64,000 nucleotides of DNA from Marchantia polymorpha subsp. ruderalis (Eukaryota; Streptophyta; Marchantiopsida; Marchantiales; Marchantiaceae): contig AP031357.1 of assembly GCA_037833965.1 (NCBI GenBank), forward strand, positions 23,084,001 through 23,148,000, given 5' to 3'. The translations under genes were made by a program, and so were the position numbers. Of the stretch, positions 1 through 13,500 are shown piece after piece. The notes beneath the pieces are model-generated. The model was not told the origin of the DNA. It saw nothing but the letters and a program-made list of their open reading frames with translations, and did no database searches. Each line of letters begins with the position of its first letter. Position 1 is the first letter of the stretch.

Positions 1-141
1 ATATCTCAATCAATCATCCTGATATATATAATAAAGTGGGCGTAAGATTATGATGACAATCAACATTGCAGACTTTCTCTGATAAAGCCAAGCAAAAGTT
101 TAGCCGGATATAGAATGTAGAACCTGAGCTGGGACTCTTAC

Positions 142-2393
142 CGGTATCAAGTTTGAAAACTGGGTTAAGGTATCCGTGCTATTCGATGGAGTGGTCAATA
201 GAAGGCTATTTGCTAGACCTGGCCAAACAAAAGTTGTTGAAGATGTCGGTATCAGGTACAATAGGTAGTGAATACCTTCAAATCTCAAATGATAGTTATT
301 TTCTTGGTCGTAAGGACGCTTGCACTGTGTTTGGCAACATACGTCAACTCAGACAAGCACTGACCAACAGGCCAGTCGAACATCTAGGTGTCATTCACAA
401 GGCCAAAGGCAACAAACAATATGCAATAAATTGAACAAAAAGAAGAGCCAAGCAGAGATCTGGAACATGCAGACAAAACTCGCTCAACGGAAATGCTCAC
501 GCAAATCCATCCGACAATACTTCTTTAAAAAGAACTAAGTAAGAAAACTATGTTCACAGAACTGGAAAGCTACTAAGGCAATTAAAGATATGTATCGCAT
601 ATGGGTATCACAGTGCAAAAAGTGCCCACGAACATGTTCGACAACAGGAAGTCTACAGAAGGTAAAAGAGTATTATCAGTGATATATATACAAGGATAGA
701 ACATAATATATTGAGTAGTGGAACGTTAATACCAAGATTGCTCTTCTGCTCTTACAAAACCTTGAAAACTGTTACTCTGCAAGTGAGTAATAAGAAACAG
801 ATAGTAGGCAATAAACTTCAGATAAAACAAGAAGCATTGTAGGGCTGAGGTGAAAACATCAAAGTTAGAGAGGTGGGTTAGAAAGATACTATAGACAGGA
901 AGGAATAGGAGCACATGCAAAATTAAATAACCTCTTGGTGTTTCAAAAAGGAAGGTCATAATCTGATCTTCATACTTCTCAAATAACTGTCAATGTTTAG
1001 AGTTTTATATGTAGCCTTCAAAACTCAAGCAACGTAAAATAATCAAACAATTTATTCGAGACGCTGAACCCGACCCCGTCTCACCACTCGGAGATGGATT
1101 CACGAAAAGATTTACATAAAAATATCCATCTGTATAGAAGAAAAAATTTCCAAAAAGATCATCAAATCTAAAACAGATGTTTACACAAGGAAAAGCTGTA
1201 CAAGCATGTAACATGTGCTGCTTTGATTTCGAATAAAATAAGCCTAACTGGTACTTCCAGAACACAACAAGTTCATGACAACATGAATGAGGTTTTTGAG
1301 TGAGGTTCCGGCGAGAAGTAAATACCATCGGCGATGCTTCGATCTCTGCCAGTGTAAAGTATGGTCGCTGGTCTTCCGAAACTTCCGACATCCGCCCCTC
1401 CTACAACAGCTCTGTAGGCAGGTTTGGGCACCTGTACAAATCCTGGCCATCCTGGTGGATGCTCCACTGCACAATAAGCTGCTTGAGATCCATCTGAGAA
1501 TTGTAGTCCACATACCCCCGTGGCTTCATCGCAACCACATTTGTAATCGGCCTTGTCGAAGACATTGTTGATTACTCTTTGAAACACAAATAACAAAATA
1601 CATATTGCTATTGGAAAAGAAACGATGCAGCAGTTGGTTGCGGAGTTGCGCTTCTGCAAAGCAAAGGGTCTGAGTTAGATATAGGATGAGTTTTCGAAGG
1701 GCAACACATTGGATTCAAAAGCTTAGAAATGTGGATAGCATTCTTTCATATGCGCATTGTTTTCACATTAACAGCATTCACGCATGTGCGACTAATCAAA
1801 GAAGCAGTAATGGTCTGCTAAAGTCTTTGACATCCTTTGATCAAGTCTTGCTCATTGCTGGTGGCACAGCTAGTGTACTGCCCTTGACTGGCCGAAAATC
1901 AGGTGACTCTACGCTGTCTAACGATCTACTCGTCTCATGTAAAATACTTGATCCAATTTTCCGCCAGTGGGCCGATGAACCATATTTTTGAGGTTTTAAG
2001 CCCTGTTCATCGGCGTCATTCTATCAGGACATAGAATTCGAATGGGCTGAAATTCTGTAAGAATATTTTAAAACCCACCGAGATGAATTCCTTTCCAATT
2101 GTACAACAAAACGAACCACACAGAGCACTAAACCTCAACAATTCAAGCTGTTGTTGATAACATTGCAAAACTTTGAACTTCTTAGGAAGCACAGGCCTGG
2201 ATTGCATCAGAATACAGTAAAAAGCCCATCGATTTCTAGAAAACTAATGCTGTAAGAGGTGAGAAAACAAACGGCAGAATATAAGACAAACCTGATAAAT
2301 AATATTCTTCCGAAGCAGAGCATTAGCCTGAGTGGTAAAGGTAGGCACATTAGACCCTGGCTTGTCTCCCGCTCCAGGATCCTCGGAGCTCAT
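142..2393 (-). CDS. ABCA-family half transporter (Arabidopsis ABCA3-12 type), 5' three exons, partial
   Basis: Three minus-strand exons join in phase: 2393-2292 (34 codons, begins ATG), 1653-1326 and 218-142, all with GT..AG introns. They give about 169 residues, roughly the first fifth of a plant half-size ABCA protein. Visible landmarks are an N-terminal segment with ANALLRKN, a hydrophobic membrane helix at about residues 44-62, then a Cys-rich lumenal start (KCGC, VCGLQFSDGSQA) and the sequence RPATILYTGRDRSIADGLAN spanning the exon 2/3 junction, which only reads correctly after splicing. By family knowledge these are pumps of lipids or fatty acids in endomembranes with one membrane domain and one ATPase domain; both catalytic motifs lie outside the window. 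Intron 2 is 1107 bp. No splice-compatible next exon was found in 1-141. It is a different subgroup from the complete ABCA gene at 46 kb. Confidence 0.88.
219..1325 (-). other. Intron 2 of the partial ABCA gene
   Basis: This 1107-bp stretch runs between the donor after GATG (1325) and the acceptor CCAG (220-219). The codon split across it (G + GT) restores Gly in IADGLAN. Short open frames inside it on both strands show no family resemblance and are taken as intronic noise. Confidence 0.8.
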
Positions 2394-4190
2394 CGTAACT
2401 TACGTGCGCCTCTCAGTAGAATCTAATCACCAACCTCTTTAGGAACTCTCGACAAGACAGTCCTTTCCGAGGCAACGCTAACTCCTTTTCTTTCAAACAC
2501 GATACTAGCAAATCACAGATATCACCTTATCTACTAGATCTCAGCTGCCTACTTCTAATCACGACTAAACTCAACTCAAATCTAGATTTCTTGATTTGTT
2601 CATACAATTCGTACAAAGCACAGTGGGAACACTCCTACTACGCGGCGTCCCTTCTCTACGCTGAATCACAACTCTCCGTTGTTCTAACAAGGAGATCTGC
2701 AGGCCACCACCTCCTGAAAGAAATGGCACTCCAGCTTTCCAACTGAGAGCGAGAGGGAAGGCTTAGTTTTGAACGGTTGACAGCTCCGAAACTCGAAAGG
2801 GCCCGCCGCGCCTGCTCGCAGTGCAGATCCCGGACCAAAGCTAAGATCCGAGTCCTTGCCCGCACCTTCCTCGCGCTTGCGCCGGAGAAGGAGCTTGGGC
2901 CCGAAGGCAAGGCTCTGATGTTGACTGCGAGCCGGGAGCAACATTCGCGGAGAAGCTGGCAGGAAAGTACACCCCAGTACAGACACTGAACATCGAGATT
3001 CGCTCTCGAGTAACCAGGCTATTCTCGATCGCCAGTATCGAGGACTCGTGGCCCTCTCTGCTCCCAGCCGAAGGATTCGCGTCGCAGCAGAGAATTCTCT
3101 TCCGCGGTGACAGCGCTAACATTTACCCCATAACACATAACAAATATGGGAAAAACGTCACAGATACTGAAGATATCCGAGAAGGAGACCAATCCAACGC
3201 GGTGGAAAGTCGTCATCCAGGGGCCGAAAAGCGCGCGGACGCTACCGTGGAATGTTATCGATCACTGCCTCCGAGTAAGAAGGGATTGAATCTTTGAACC
3301 CCGCGCCGGGTCAACATTCGGCTCCTGCACGGGGATCGATAGTAGAAGGTTCGAACGACTCCTCGGCCTTCGATGGCCGGTAGCCAGTTGCCGGTCCCAA
3401 AAAAGAGGCACACGCTGGATCCACAACCGGTCTTCACTTCACGCCATTGGAGTTCCGAGTCCTGTGGGACGAGGATTGGGAAGCTCGCAGCCGAGGAACC
3501 TGGACCTGTGATTGTCGGGGATGGGGGCCGATTCATGCAGCTGAGGCCCGGTCCTCCTGTCACACATCTCGGGCCGGTCGATGTGGGGCTGCCTCTGGGT
3601 GGCCCTGTTTTCTTCTCTGTGGGTGACGCCACGGCCGGACCCCGCCGGAGGCCCGTTTCAGTGCGGGCCCTGTGCCCGGAGGTGGCGAGTGGCCGGCTCC
3701 GCAATTCTTCTTGCGAGCGCGAGCGATGGCCACGAGTGCGCGGGCAGAACGGAAGGGAGACATTGAGGAATATTCATCCAGGGAATGTACTCTTCTGGAG
3801 GCGCTCTGTTGCCGAGCCAAGAGAAGGCTGTAGGATGTGACCAAGAAGTCTGTGACCGATGCTCGAGAGGATGGGTGGCGGACCCACTGCTCGAGCGGAC
3901 GAGGCTCACGACAGGTGCTGGACAATGGATAGTCGCTAGGGAGAATTCCGAGCACGGATGGTGTTCAGGATTCCCCAAGTGGCCTCCGAAGTCAAAAGGG
4001 TGGAGTAAGTGGGTTCTTGAATTTCGGGTGTTACATGCGGAAAGTCGTGTTAAAAATGGTAGAATTTTCGCTGAGCATGTTCGCTTACTCCATGCCGACC
4101 TCATGTTTTCCTCGTTCTAATAAGTGACGTGCGCATCGTGCCTCGAGGAGTGGCTAAACTTCGTTGACACACTATACAGATAGCTTAAAA
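2394..4190. promoter_or_regulatory. GC-rich upstream region of the partial ABCA gene
   Basis: This is the leader and promoter side of the minus-strand ABCA gene. From about 2650 to 4000 the DNA is clearly richer in G+C and CpG than the flanks, and several overlapping open frames on both strands (longest 155 codons at 3373-3840 plus, 149 at 3255-3704 minus) arise there. None resembles a known family, and open frames on both strands at once are expected in GC-rich DNA. No TATA box was fixed. A promoter firing in both directions is possible but not shown. Confidence 0.4.
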
Positions 4191-4201
4191 AGTTGACGAC
4201 T

Positions 4202-4531
4202 ATGGCAGGCCCCGTGGGCAAGTCTGCCTGGCTCAAGCCTGCTCATATGCACTCGATTGCTTTCGCCTTTCATCTCTTTCGAACGTAAGTGGGATGTGGC
4301 AGGCAGTCGTTGACCTGTCTGAGCTATGAGATTTCACGGAGACATTTCTTGAAAGTGACTTGTCTTAGCAGTCCCTGCTCAGAAAATTCCGTGCGTGACT
4401 AGCATCCAAGAGGAAGTATGGACTTGACATCCCTAACCAATTTCAGATTGCACAACGCGGACGAAATCATACCGAGGTTGTGTATCCCGGTCTTCGTTTG
4501 TGATCACGCATTCCGGGAACAGGCATCTTGA
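4202..4531 (+). CDS. Possible small spliced gene, 55 codons, unknown
   Basis: An ATG at 4202 opens 27 codons beginning MAGPVGKSAWLKPAHM, followed by a strong donor (AAC then GTAAGT, 4285). The acceptor CAATTTCAG ends at 4446; joining 4202-4284 to 4447-4531 keeps the frame and gives a 55-residue product with a TGA stop. The protein is not recognised. The support is only a good donor, an acceptable acceptor and an open joined frame next to a GC-rich island that could be its promoter. It may equally be a non-coding transcript or chance. Confidence 0.25.
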
Positions 4532-7500
4532 GAGCGAACGCGACAAGCAATCCTCAGCGTTTGGCACTGCTTACCGTCGATAGATTGACTTGAAAACTCT
4601 CGAGATCCACGCTTCATCGGGCTACGAGATGTGCATTTTCTGTAGGATCAAGAATCAGGTTGTCTGGTGACTTAGTGTTCGTACGAAACTTCACATGGCT
4701 GTGTTGGAGTTGCCGGCACACCAGCAACGAAGTGAAGGAAAACCGATGACCTTAAAGGTTGCAAGAAAAGCCTTGTCCCAGAATGATTTGAAAGTTTGGG
4801 AAGGTACTGACTTCGACTTCGTCAAGAGAAATATACGAGACTAAAAACGTCACAACTCGAAGTCCAGGGGAATCTTTAACGTTCGGTCCGTGCGGTCCGG
4901 CTGACATAGCATGCACGTAAGAGAGTGGAGAATCATCAGAACACTGCCATCTGTGATTGCTCATAATGAAAACAGTGGCTTCGGAGAGCTTACAGAACTT
5001 GATTCTTCTCGGCATCCGGTCCCTACACTGTACGAAAATCTGAAACCGATGACAATGACCAAAGCTTTGATTCCCGCAGAAAGTAAACAGTGGCCGCTTG
5101 CTGCCCTCGAGAACTCGCAAAGTATGAACAAAAAGAGGAGCGACTCATGAAAAAATCTTCGCGGAAAGTGGTCCATTCAATTGCCCGTCCGTCCCATTCA
5201 GAGCATCAGATCAGAGGGAGCAGAGAGAAGCAGTACCATGGTAGGCGACGGTACGTACATGTTCTCCGTCTTCGTCCATTCCATGCCCCTCCACGTTCCA
5301 CTTAGAGACGAGAAGAGCCGAGGGAAAGCGAGGTTGCTAGTGCCTGCCTACGCAGACACAAGCCACGCTGGGTATAAATCAAATGAACCGTGTTTCCAAA
5401 TCCAGTCCATGCTTCACATGCTGGGAGAAAGTCGTAAAGCTCTCCGTTGTCATACCCCGAGTCCCGACCCTTCAGGCTGCCAGTACCGTACTCACACCAA
5501 CTGTACAGTCCTCGACTGATAAGGCAGGACCGTATCATGGCCAGGACTTGACAGAACAGTAGAATGTACGTCACGCTTTGCCCGTCTTCCGGCGTAGAAT
5601 CAGATTCTTAGAATCGTCGAGTGCTCTTGATTACCATGAGAAACCAACGGCTTCACATCCGAGGGCGACCAGGAGTATCTGGAATGATGGCGTGAAGAGG
5701 TGACATGACAAGCTGGTGTCAGCTGTGAGAGGGCTCTGGACTTGTTTATGCCATTTCGATCGTGTCCATGTCTCCGGTTTGGCTTTTGAGGCAAACTTTT
5801 CGATGTCCTCGATGGGGCTTGAGATTTGAGTGGATAAGGTATGGAGTTGCTTGCCATCACCTCGCAATGCCGTGCTCGTGTACACATTCGGAAGGACAAA
5901 TATTCGAGCGTTAGCATTGATAATCCTTAAGTTATTTAAAAGGTCGAGTTCGCAACTCTGAGAGTATCGCAAAGACTGGCTCCAACTGATCGATGGATTG
6001 GACCACGAAATTTTATAATGCGAACATTGACCACGACGTACGCACTAGAGAACTGCCCTTTCAAAGTTTACATCGTGAAAAGCCTGCTCGCAGAGGGAGT
6101 ACTCCACTCCGACCAATTGCAGGGTGCCAGCAGAGGCCTTTCAATCCGGGATTACGCTGTTCCGACGTACTTCCTTTGAGACACACTCAGGACACACATG
6201 AGAGTTAGCCACAACAACCTGAAATGTGCACTTTGTAACCTTGACTGTCAAATGTTGGTACTCTGGTCGAGGACAGGCTTTAGAATTGAGTCTTTTTGAC
6301 TCACGCAGACCGGATCTCTTTGAGAAGAGCGGTGTCGCGACTGGAAGAGGCTGGTCGGTCGACCGACCTGTACGAAAGAAGGCGCCGCTCGTGTAGATGT
6401 TTGGTCGTTTTACTGTATCAATTGTTGCATGCAGGTTCTACACATCCTGACTGCAGACAAGATTCGTCTATGCAGTTAAATATCAGCAGGACGGACAGTG
6501 TTGGAAAATGAGCGTGTGCAATCTGTTTGTGACATCAAAAGCTAATGAGCCAGAATTGTACAGCACATAAGGGTTGGCAAGGAACACCGCATTGCCGAAT
6601 GGAAGCTGAAATGATGGTACTGATGACATAGCTCCGAATCACGAGATTACTTCCCTGGACGAGAATTAAAGCCTTGTCGACTGCCTGGGCACTGACCTTG
6701 CAGAGCCGAAACGTACCAAGTGGAAGGGAGGGTGCAGCAAACAATCTCCTGCCCCGCTTGCTCCTGTCTGCGGAAAGAAGACTCGTTCTGCTTCACACTT
6801 TGCAGGCATTCATTCACGCAGATTAAAATTCTTAACACGCAGTCAAAGCTCCATAGTACACGCCTACCGAGACCGATGCAATCGCTATGAATAGTAATCT
6901 AAAGAAAGGCTTCTGCTACAACCTTTCAAAAACAAATATTGCCGCATAGTGTTTCTCAAAAGCAAACGTCGTCAGGAACGAGTTTCTCTCTTCCATCCTT
7001 CCTCACATACCTTCCCGCACAGACATTAAGCATGATCTTTCGCACGTGAGAAATGTTCGCAGTCTCGACCCAATTTGACGAGGAGTATAACGGTCGATGT
7101 CCTGCCATCCGTCCAACCCCGCCATTCCCCTCGCGTCCCCTCCCCTCCCCTCCAGCTAATAATCTACAATACACGATTCAAGAAGTTGGAACCTGACCTG
7201 GCAAAGGGCGAGCGAGCCCGGGGAAAACTTTGAGCAAACAAACAGACATCGCCGAGTTTCTGATCTGGCAGCACGTGCCTCCCTCGCTCCCGCACCCAGC
7301 CGAACATTGATGTCCCCATCCGGAGACACCGGACTGCTCTTCCCGAATCGTCTCGTGGCCATGCACCTCTCCCTCCCTCTGAGCACGATCCGAGCGTACG
7401 TCGTCACCTCCCCTACCCTCGCTTCCCCATGGTCGACATTTGGGCTCGCACGGTTCCCAGTCGACCTTTTCCACCTGTTTCTCCGTATGCTCCGTCTGCC

Positions 7501-10500
7501 GATCTGGCGCCTGCCTTTACCGCTCCCGCGCTCCGGCGCCTTCTCTCTCGATCGCCATGAAAATCGCTGCCATTGTCTTATCTATCTACTCCCTTGCCAT
7601 CGGTGACCTGCAATAGGAGGTCACAGTCCATCTGACCTTTTGCAGCCGGGCTCGAATCCGGAGTCTTCGTGTGTTGTACAAGACTCTGGAGAACATTTGA
7701 GTCTAGGGCCTAAGTGCCGTTGGATGTGAATATTGGGCGATGCAGTTTCAGTTCAGTTCATTTATGACTGAGAAATTCCAATCGACTCTCCGTGTCTGGA
7801 CTGCATACGGAATGGGTTTGTAGATGTAAGTGTAGTTTGGGAGGCAGACCAGATATGGTTCGGCTAGTATGAGACTAAATATAGACGGGCGAAGAAAACG
7901 CGATTGAAGTGTTAAAGTTTCTTGTGAAGAGAATGGATCGATGTACACTCCGGGAGTTTCCATTATGCGAACATTGGGGACTGGATGGGAAGCGGAGAAT
8001 GTTGATGTAAGAAGATGAAGGCATTTGAAGGGCCGCTCCCTATCAGTGAAACTTTAGCAGGTTTGGGGGCCACGAAGTTCTGGTCTAGAACGTATTTTTG
8101 TCAGAGAGAGAGTTTTAACAAACTGTTCACGGAAAACGACTAAGTTTTTAGCATCTGGGAGATCTTGCGTAAAACCTTGCGTTCACCGGAGGAGGGAAAC
8201 CCTACACCTTTCTAACCAAAACCCAATACTCGTCCTTGATTCGCACCGCTGCTCTATCTTATTGTATTGTAAAGAGTTGGAGGTTTCAAGGCCTTACTGA
8301 ATATCGATGCAGTAGAAGATTTCGTGCTTCTAGGGAGACAAGACCCCGATAAGGGATCTAAAGCCCCTTACAGAAGGATCTCTAAAGATCATCTCGTTAG
8401 CCACAGGGCGACTCAGAATGTTCCACAGGCTCCATAGTTATTAAGCTGTCTGGACGGTACTGTCTCGTAAGGCCTACTTGCTACTACCCTGAAAAACAAG
8501 ATCGGAACGAAATAAGTTATGCGATATCGAAGGACTTGGGATTTGCCTTTTTACAAACACTAGTGTATCTTGACCTCTCACCTGTACTCTCAAGAGATTC
8601 AGTAGGCGATGATGGATATGGAGGAGATATTATATAGATGTTTTGAGTGTCCAAACTTGGGAGTGGACAATAAACTGTCGGATACCTAGCAACATAAACC
8701 TTCTGTCCCTGTTTCGAGCTCTCTATGGATTTCGTTCCACTCATCATATCAGTCTATTGCGTGTGAGTCCTAATACTAGATGCAACAAACAAAATTCAGA
8801 TTCCGAGGGCAATGTGTTCTATTCTGTATGCTCTCTAGATTTTGATCTCCCGGCTGCTACAGCCAGGGATTAAATGTGTGACAGAAACACCTAGATCATG
8901 GACAGAGCATGTCAATCTATATCGATGCTCAATTATTTTAGCAGATCAACGGGTTACGTGTACAGGTTGAACGCCAGTCGTTTCTTGAGATTTTCCTTTA
9001 CCTGTGCAAGCCCTTTTAATCTGGTAGGAACTGAAGACCATCGTCCAGGCTACAACACTACAGTAGTGTTCTTCCACTTTGCGAAATGGCACCCTACTCG
9101 AGGAAAGTCAAACTTATGCATATGTTTGAAACAAGAGGTACGTGGAGGTAACAGATGAGATCTTATGCTGTCCTCAAAGCTGGTCCACGTACCTCGATAG
9201 GTTGACACAGTCGACTTGAACCTACAAAAATAATTGTGGGTATATTCTGCTCCAGTGTGCTTCGGTTGTTTCATCATGTTCTTCACTTTGGCCTCGCACT
9301 GGCACTAGTGCTTAACAAAGCCTTCACTTGTGTGACTGAAGTATACAAACTCATCTTCCTCTTTATTTTCACATGACATTGAGGAGAATCACTGTTTCAA
9401 GTCATGTGCTACAAACTTTTCACAACTTACAGACTGTCATACAATTCCTGGTATGATTTACTTCTGGATCATAATTTGGTGATCTCACCAGCATATACGT
9501 AGAGAGGTATGTTTTCAACATATACTGTTGCTATTCCAAGGGTGTTTCCTCCTCCAATTCTGGTGAAAACCTGTAGTCACTGCAACTGGACACGACGTCT
9601 AGCACTATGGCGGAAGTGTCTTCTCCGATAGTTAAGTACAGACCTGAGTGCTGAAAACTTCCTCAAAAAGATGAAGTCCTCGACACTCAACGGTTCTTGT
9701 TGTTTGTTGATTGTTCTGTATCTGGTCAAAACGTCCTATGTGCATGCATTAAGCACTCAGAGATCTACAGTCGCTAAAGTTCGTGAACCTGTTTAGAATC
9801 ATGCAAACTTTGTCGTCTCTGCAATCTTGTCTTTTCAAGGTCTGAGAACCCTCTAAAAAGTATAACCGTTCCCCACTTTCCTCTTCCTACGTTCAATGAT
9901 CAGTGGGGAATCAGGCCCCATCTCCCACCCTAAACTCCCAAGCCTGTCTCAGAGCAGGCCACATTTGTGTTTTGCCTTTTATCCAACGTAGTTACTTATT
10001 TTGCCTCCTTGTTAGAGTGAATTCTCTGAATTATTAGGACCGCCCAGCATTTGATAGATCATTCCATTCTCGAGTTCTCAAGACGTTTCCGTTCCCCTGA
10101 CGAAGTCGATGTCTCCGTTTAACCAAAAAACCAGTAGTATAAACTAGGACCCACTTAATTGATGCCATGCCTGATTTTAGGAAACTTACTTTTACCTCCT
10201 CCTCAATTAAGGAATTGCATGCTCTCGCGCCTGAACTGAAGCATGCAATTTGCTGTAATGCATGTGGAGAATCAAGATTGCTAAGCTTATGTAGCCAATT
10301 ACTAAAATTACCCGGGACAAGCGAGCCAGGCGTGCTGTAACAATGGTCTACTGTATAAGATCTTACTTCCTTGTCTGCCAGCAATGTGCAGCTGCATCTC
10401 TTTTTTCAACTTTCTAACAAGTCCATTTGACCAAGGTTTGTCTTTTGTTGCAGTAAGGGACTTCATGTGCATGTACTAGACTGCAGCTGTACTCCATGGT

Positions 10501-13500
10501 CCGCTATTCAATGCACGTGCATGCCACCAAGCTATTCGCTTCGACGTGCCTTCTAATTACGGTGAACATGGAGGTAACACTGCCATCAGGTCCAAACTCA
10601 AGGTGGGATAACCACAGGAGAGTGAAAGTTGGCTAAACTGCTAAGGCTCCACAAGTTTGAGGGTTGTCACGAAGGAAATATGGGCACGCCTGAGACTGAG
10701 ATAAGATTTCGAGAAACATAAAATATATTAGACGAGAAACCTTACTGAATCAGTCTTGCCATATGCGGACTTGCAGATGGAAAAGGTCAATGGCATATGG
10801 AATCTGCTATCTCGCGTATCCTTCAGGCGTTTCTCATAAGATTATATATCATCTTCCTGAACGCTGTAGTTACTATTTATCTGCTTGGCAAGCATTTACC
10901 TGTTTACTTATGACAAGCCAAATCTTTGTCACCTTCCTTGACCATACAAGAAGTCCTCTACGGCTGTTTGGCAGGTGTCTCATTATGACCCCAGTGTTCT
11001 ATAGATTGAAGCTACGCAGAACTGACAAACCCCCGCAGCCTAAAATTTCAATTGAAATCTCGCCCAACAACTACGAGCATGACAACTACGAACCGTTGGG
11101 TCTTGTGCGACACCTTCGATTGTACTAGAAGTTTGAAGGCTGTCTCATTGGACAGAACATAAGAACCGATTCATGAGTATGTGAGGTACCAAATTCCAGC
11201 CTTTCTTTCTAAGCCATGCCGAGAATTTAGTGGAATGGAAACTGTGGCTGTAATCATTACTCACCTTTGGAGCTAGAGCGTCTTCAGAACATTTCCATAT
11301 TCGACTTCAGATCTGTTTCAATATAGCAAAGGAGAGAGAAAGAGACAGTGTGAGATGGGCGGATGGGGTTCTTGCAGAGAGAGAGTAAGAGAAGCAGGCT
11401 GTCAATTCGTAGGTTCCTACAGTCACCGAGATATCTTGCTGCAGTCGATAGCAGGAATTAGCCCTAGATTGTACAGTCCTGCGCAGCTTACAAGAGCTGG
11501 TGCTTGTAGAAGATGATTATCTGAACAGTCCATGCCTCTAACTGAGCTCTTCCCTCTCCCCTTTTGGGAGTTTGAAGTGTGCAGCATGTGCAGCCGAAAG
11601 CCATGCTCTAACGGCTCCCCATGATCGTTCACAACAGCTCGTGTGGCGAACCAAGAGAACCGTCTGAGGCTCTGAGGCTCTCGAGATCATGGGTACAGCA
11701 GACTGGCGGGCTCCTTCTTGCACTGATGTACGTTCGAAGCCTCAGTGGCAGTCATCATTGCAGTCCTTTGTCTCTTTGTTCGCGAAGGATCTTCGGACGC
11801 TATTGAGTTCTAGACCCATAATCAGCCACGGCCGATGCACGGAAAGCTGAGGAACCTCTCGAGTTGCTTCAGAAATCGGGGACCGGGTCCTCGGTAGATT
11901 TATGGACCCCTACGACACATTTGTAGACAGCATGAAGATGTGTCTGATAGGCTTTTGAAGTACAGAGTTGCGAATCGTCTTCCTTTTTTAGGAGATCAGA
12001 TGTCACTGGTATGATGGACAAGTCGGCAGTGAAATTCTTCGACCAAAAGTACATGTCTTTTGTGCGTCAATCCATCATGCCCTCAGATTTCGTTCCATCT
12101 GGACGCCGGGCATTCCCTTACTTGATTGATGCCTCTGGATGTAGATTTTATCCCATCCAAATCGATTCTCAGCTGCCATGGCCTACAAAACTGGAACTTT
12201 TAACAGACTTTAGGCGATCACGATGAACTCGAGGACGCATCGTGAGACATGCATACCACTTAATAATGTGAGTAGATCTATCCGGCTATCATGTTCCTCC
12301 AAATGCCAGGCGACATACTTTAGCACCAGGACCAGATGCGTCCTGTTATCTACATGGAGCACAGGAGTCTGAAACAAACTATTTCACAATGCTAATGGGT
12401 GTGAATCAGTCCTGTGTCTGAGATTGTGTCACCGACAATTCGAAACCCATTACAGTCTAGAATTCACAACCCCGTTTCTTGCTGGATGACAGAAATTGGA
12501 TCAATGGAGGTTCTCTAAATTTTACAATATCGACAGCCTTTGATTAGGAAGGCCACTGATGAGTGTTAAGGCTTTACAGGTGCACAAGCTGGGTACAGCT
12601 TGTGCTGTTGAGGCACAAATGAAGGCCTTCGTATCATGGGAAGTGCTAGTAGTCCAACCATTAGTCGCAGGCTTGAAATAATTTATGTGTGTCTATCACG
12701 ATGTCATTGACCTCTTGCTTGACTAAGTTGACCCCTACTTAGGTCCATCACCCATTCCTCTTCTACCTATACCAGAAGCAAGCATGAGTTGTTCTTGAAA
12801 AGATTTCAAAAGACTGGAAGATCACCTGCGGTCGATCTGGAGCTTCAGAACGTGAGACACAAAACGACACAACTAGAAATCTACTCCTGTTCCAGTAGCA
12901 TGATATGCCTGAAAAGAAAGCCGTCAAACTTTTCTTGACTTCTCAGAAGCTTTCTGGCAGTGTGTTGCCAGGAGTGACCCTCTGTACACCTAATGTCGGC
13001 CCCACCCCAGCAAAAATTAACTTGATTCACTTGTTAAAGCATTGAAGTAACTAGGTGTTACTTATGATTTACTTATTTACTACATCCACGTTGCTGGTTG
13101 CTAGAAGGAGCTACATGTTGATCATGACGTCTCGCTGCACGTAAATCCAGCAATTTCTTGCTCTTTCACTCTGCTTAGTGCGAATGACAGGGTGATTATC
13201 AGTACTAGTCTGAATTCGTATTTTCTTTTAAAAAATAGACGCTTAGGTGTTGATTAATGGTCAACTTTCATTCATGACTCAAACATAGCTGTTTAGAAAG
13301 CCTGAGTGTCTCCGGTGTCTGAGTCTCAGGTACAATTTTCGAGAAATGTAGACTGGATGATGATGATGATGAGAGACCTTGGAAAGTGAAGGAAACCTCC
13401 GGACCCCACCGGTTCTCTCTCCTGGCTAGCGACCCTTATGACGAAAACCTGTCCAGTATTTTCAAGGATGTACAAGGTCGAATTGTACCCAAGTTCGGCT

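Noticed and set aside
1005..1391. 128-codon minus open frame next to the ABCA exon 2
   Set aside because: Different frame from the ABCA exon and mostly inside intron 2; no similarity to ABCA proteins.
3255..4104. Four overlapping open frames of 111-155 codons on both strands
   Set aside because: GC-rich DNA opens several frames simultaneously; none has a recognisable domain or splice partner.
7557..7609. Signal-peptide-like start MKIAAIVLSIYSLAI followed by GGTGACC
   Set aside because: The donor is weak and no in-phase downstream exon with a recognisable peptide was found.
7641..7665. tRNA-like T-loop text (GGGCTCGAATCC)
   Set aside because: The arm forms only four pairs around an eight-base loop and no acceptor, D or anticodon arms can be laid around it.
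9135..9195. Inverted repeat as a microRNA precursor
   Set aside because: Only 12 paired bases with an unpaired 37-base loop; too short for a plant precursor.
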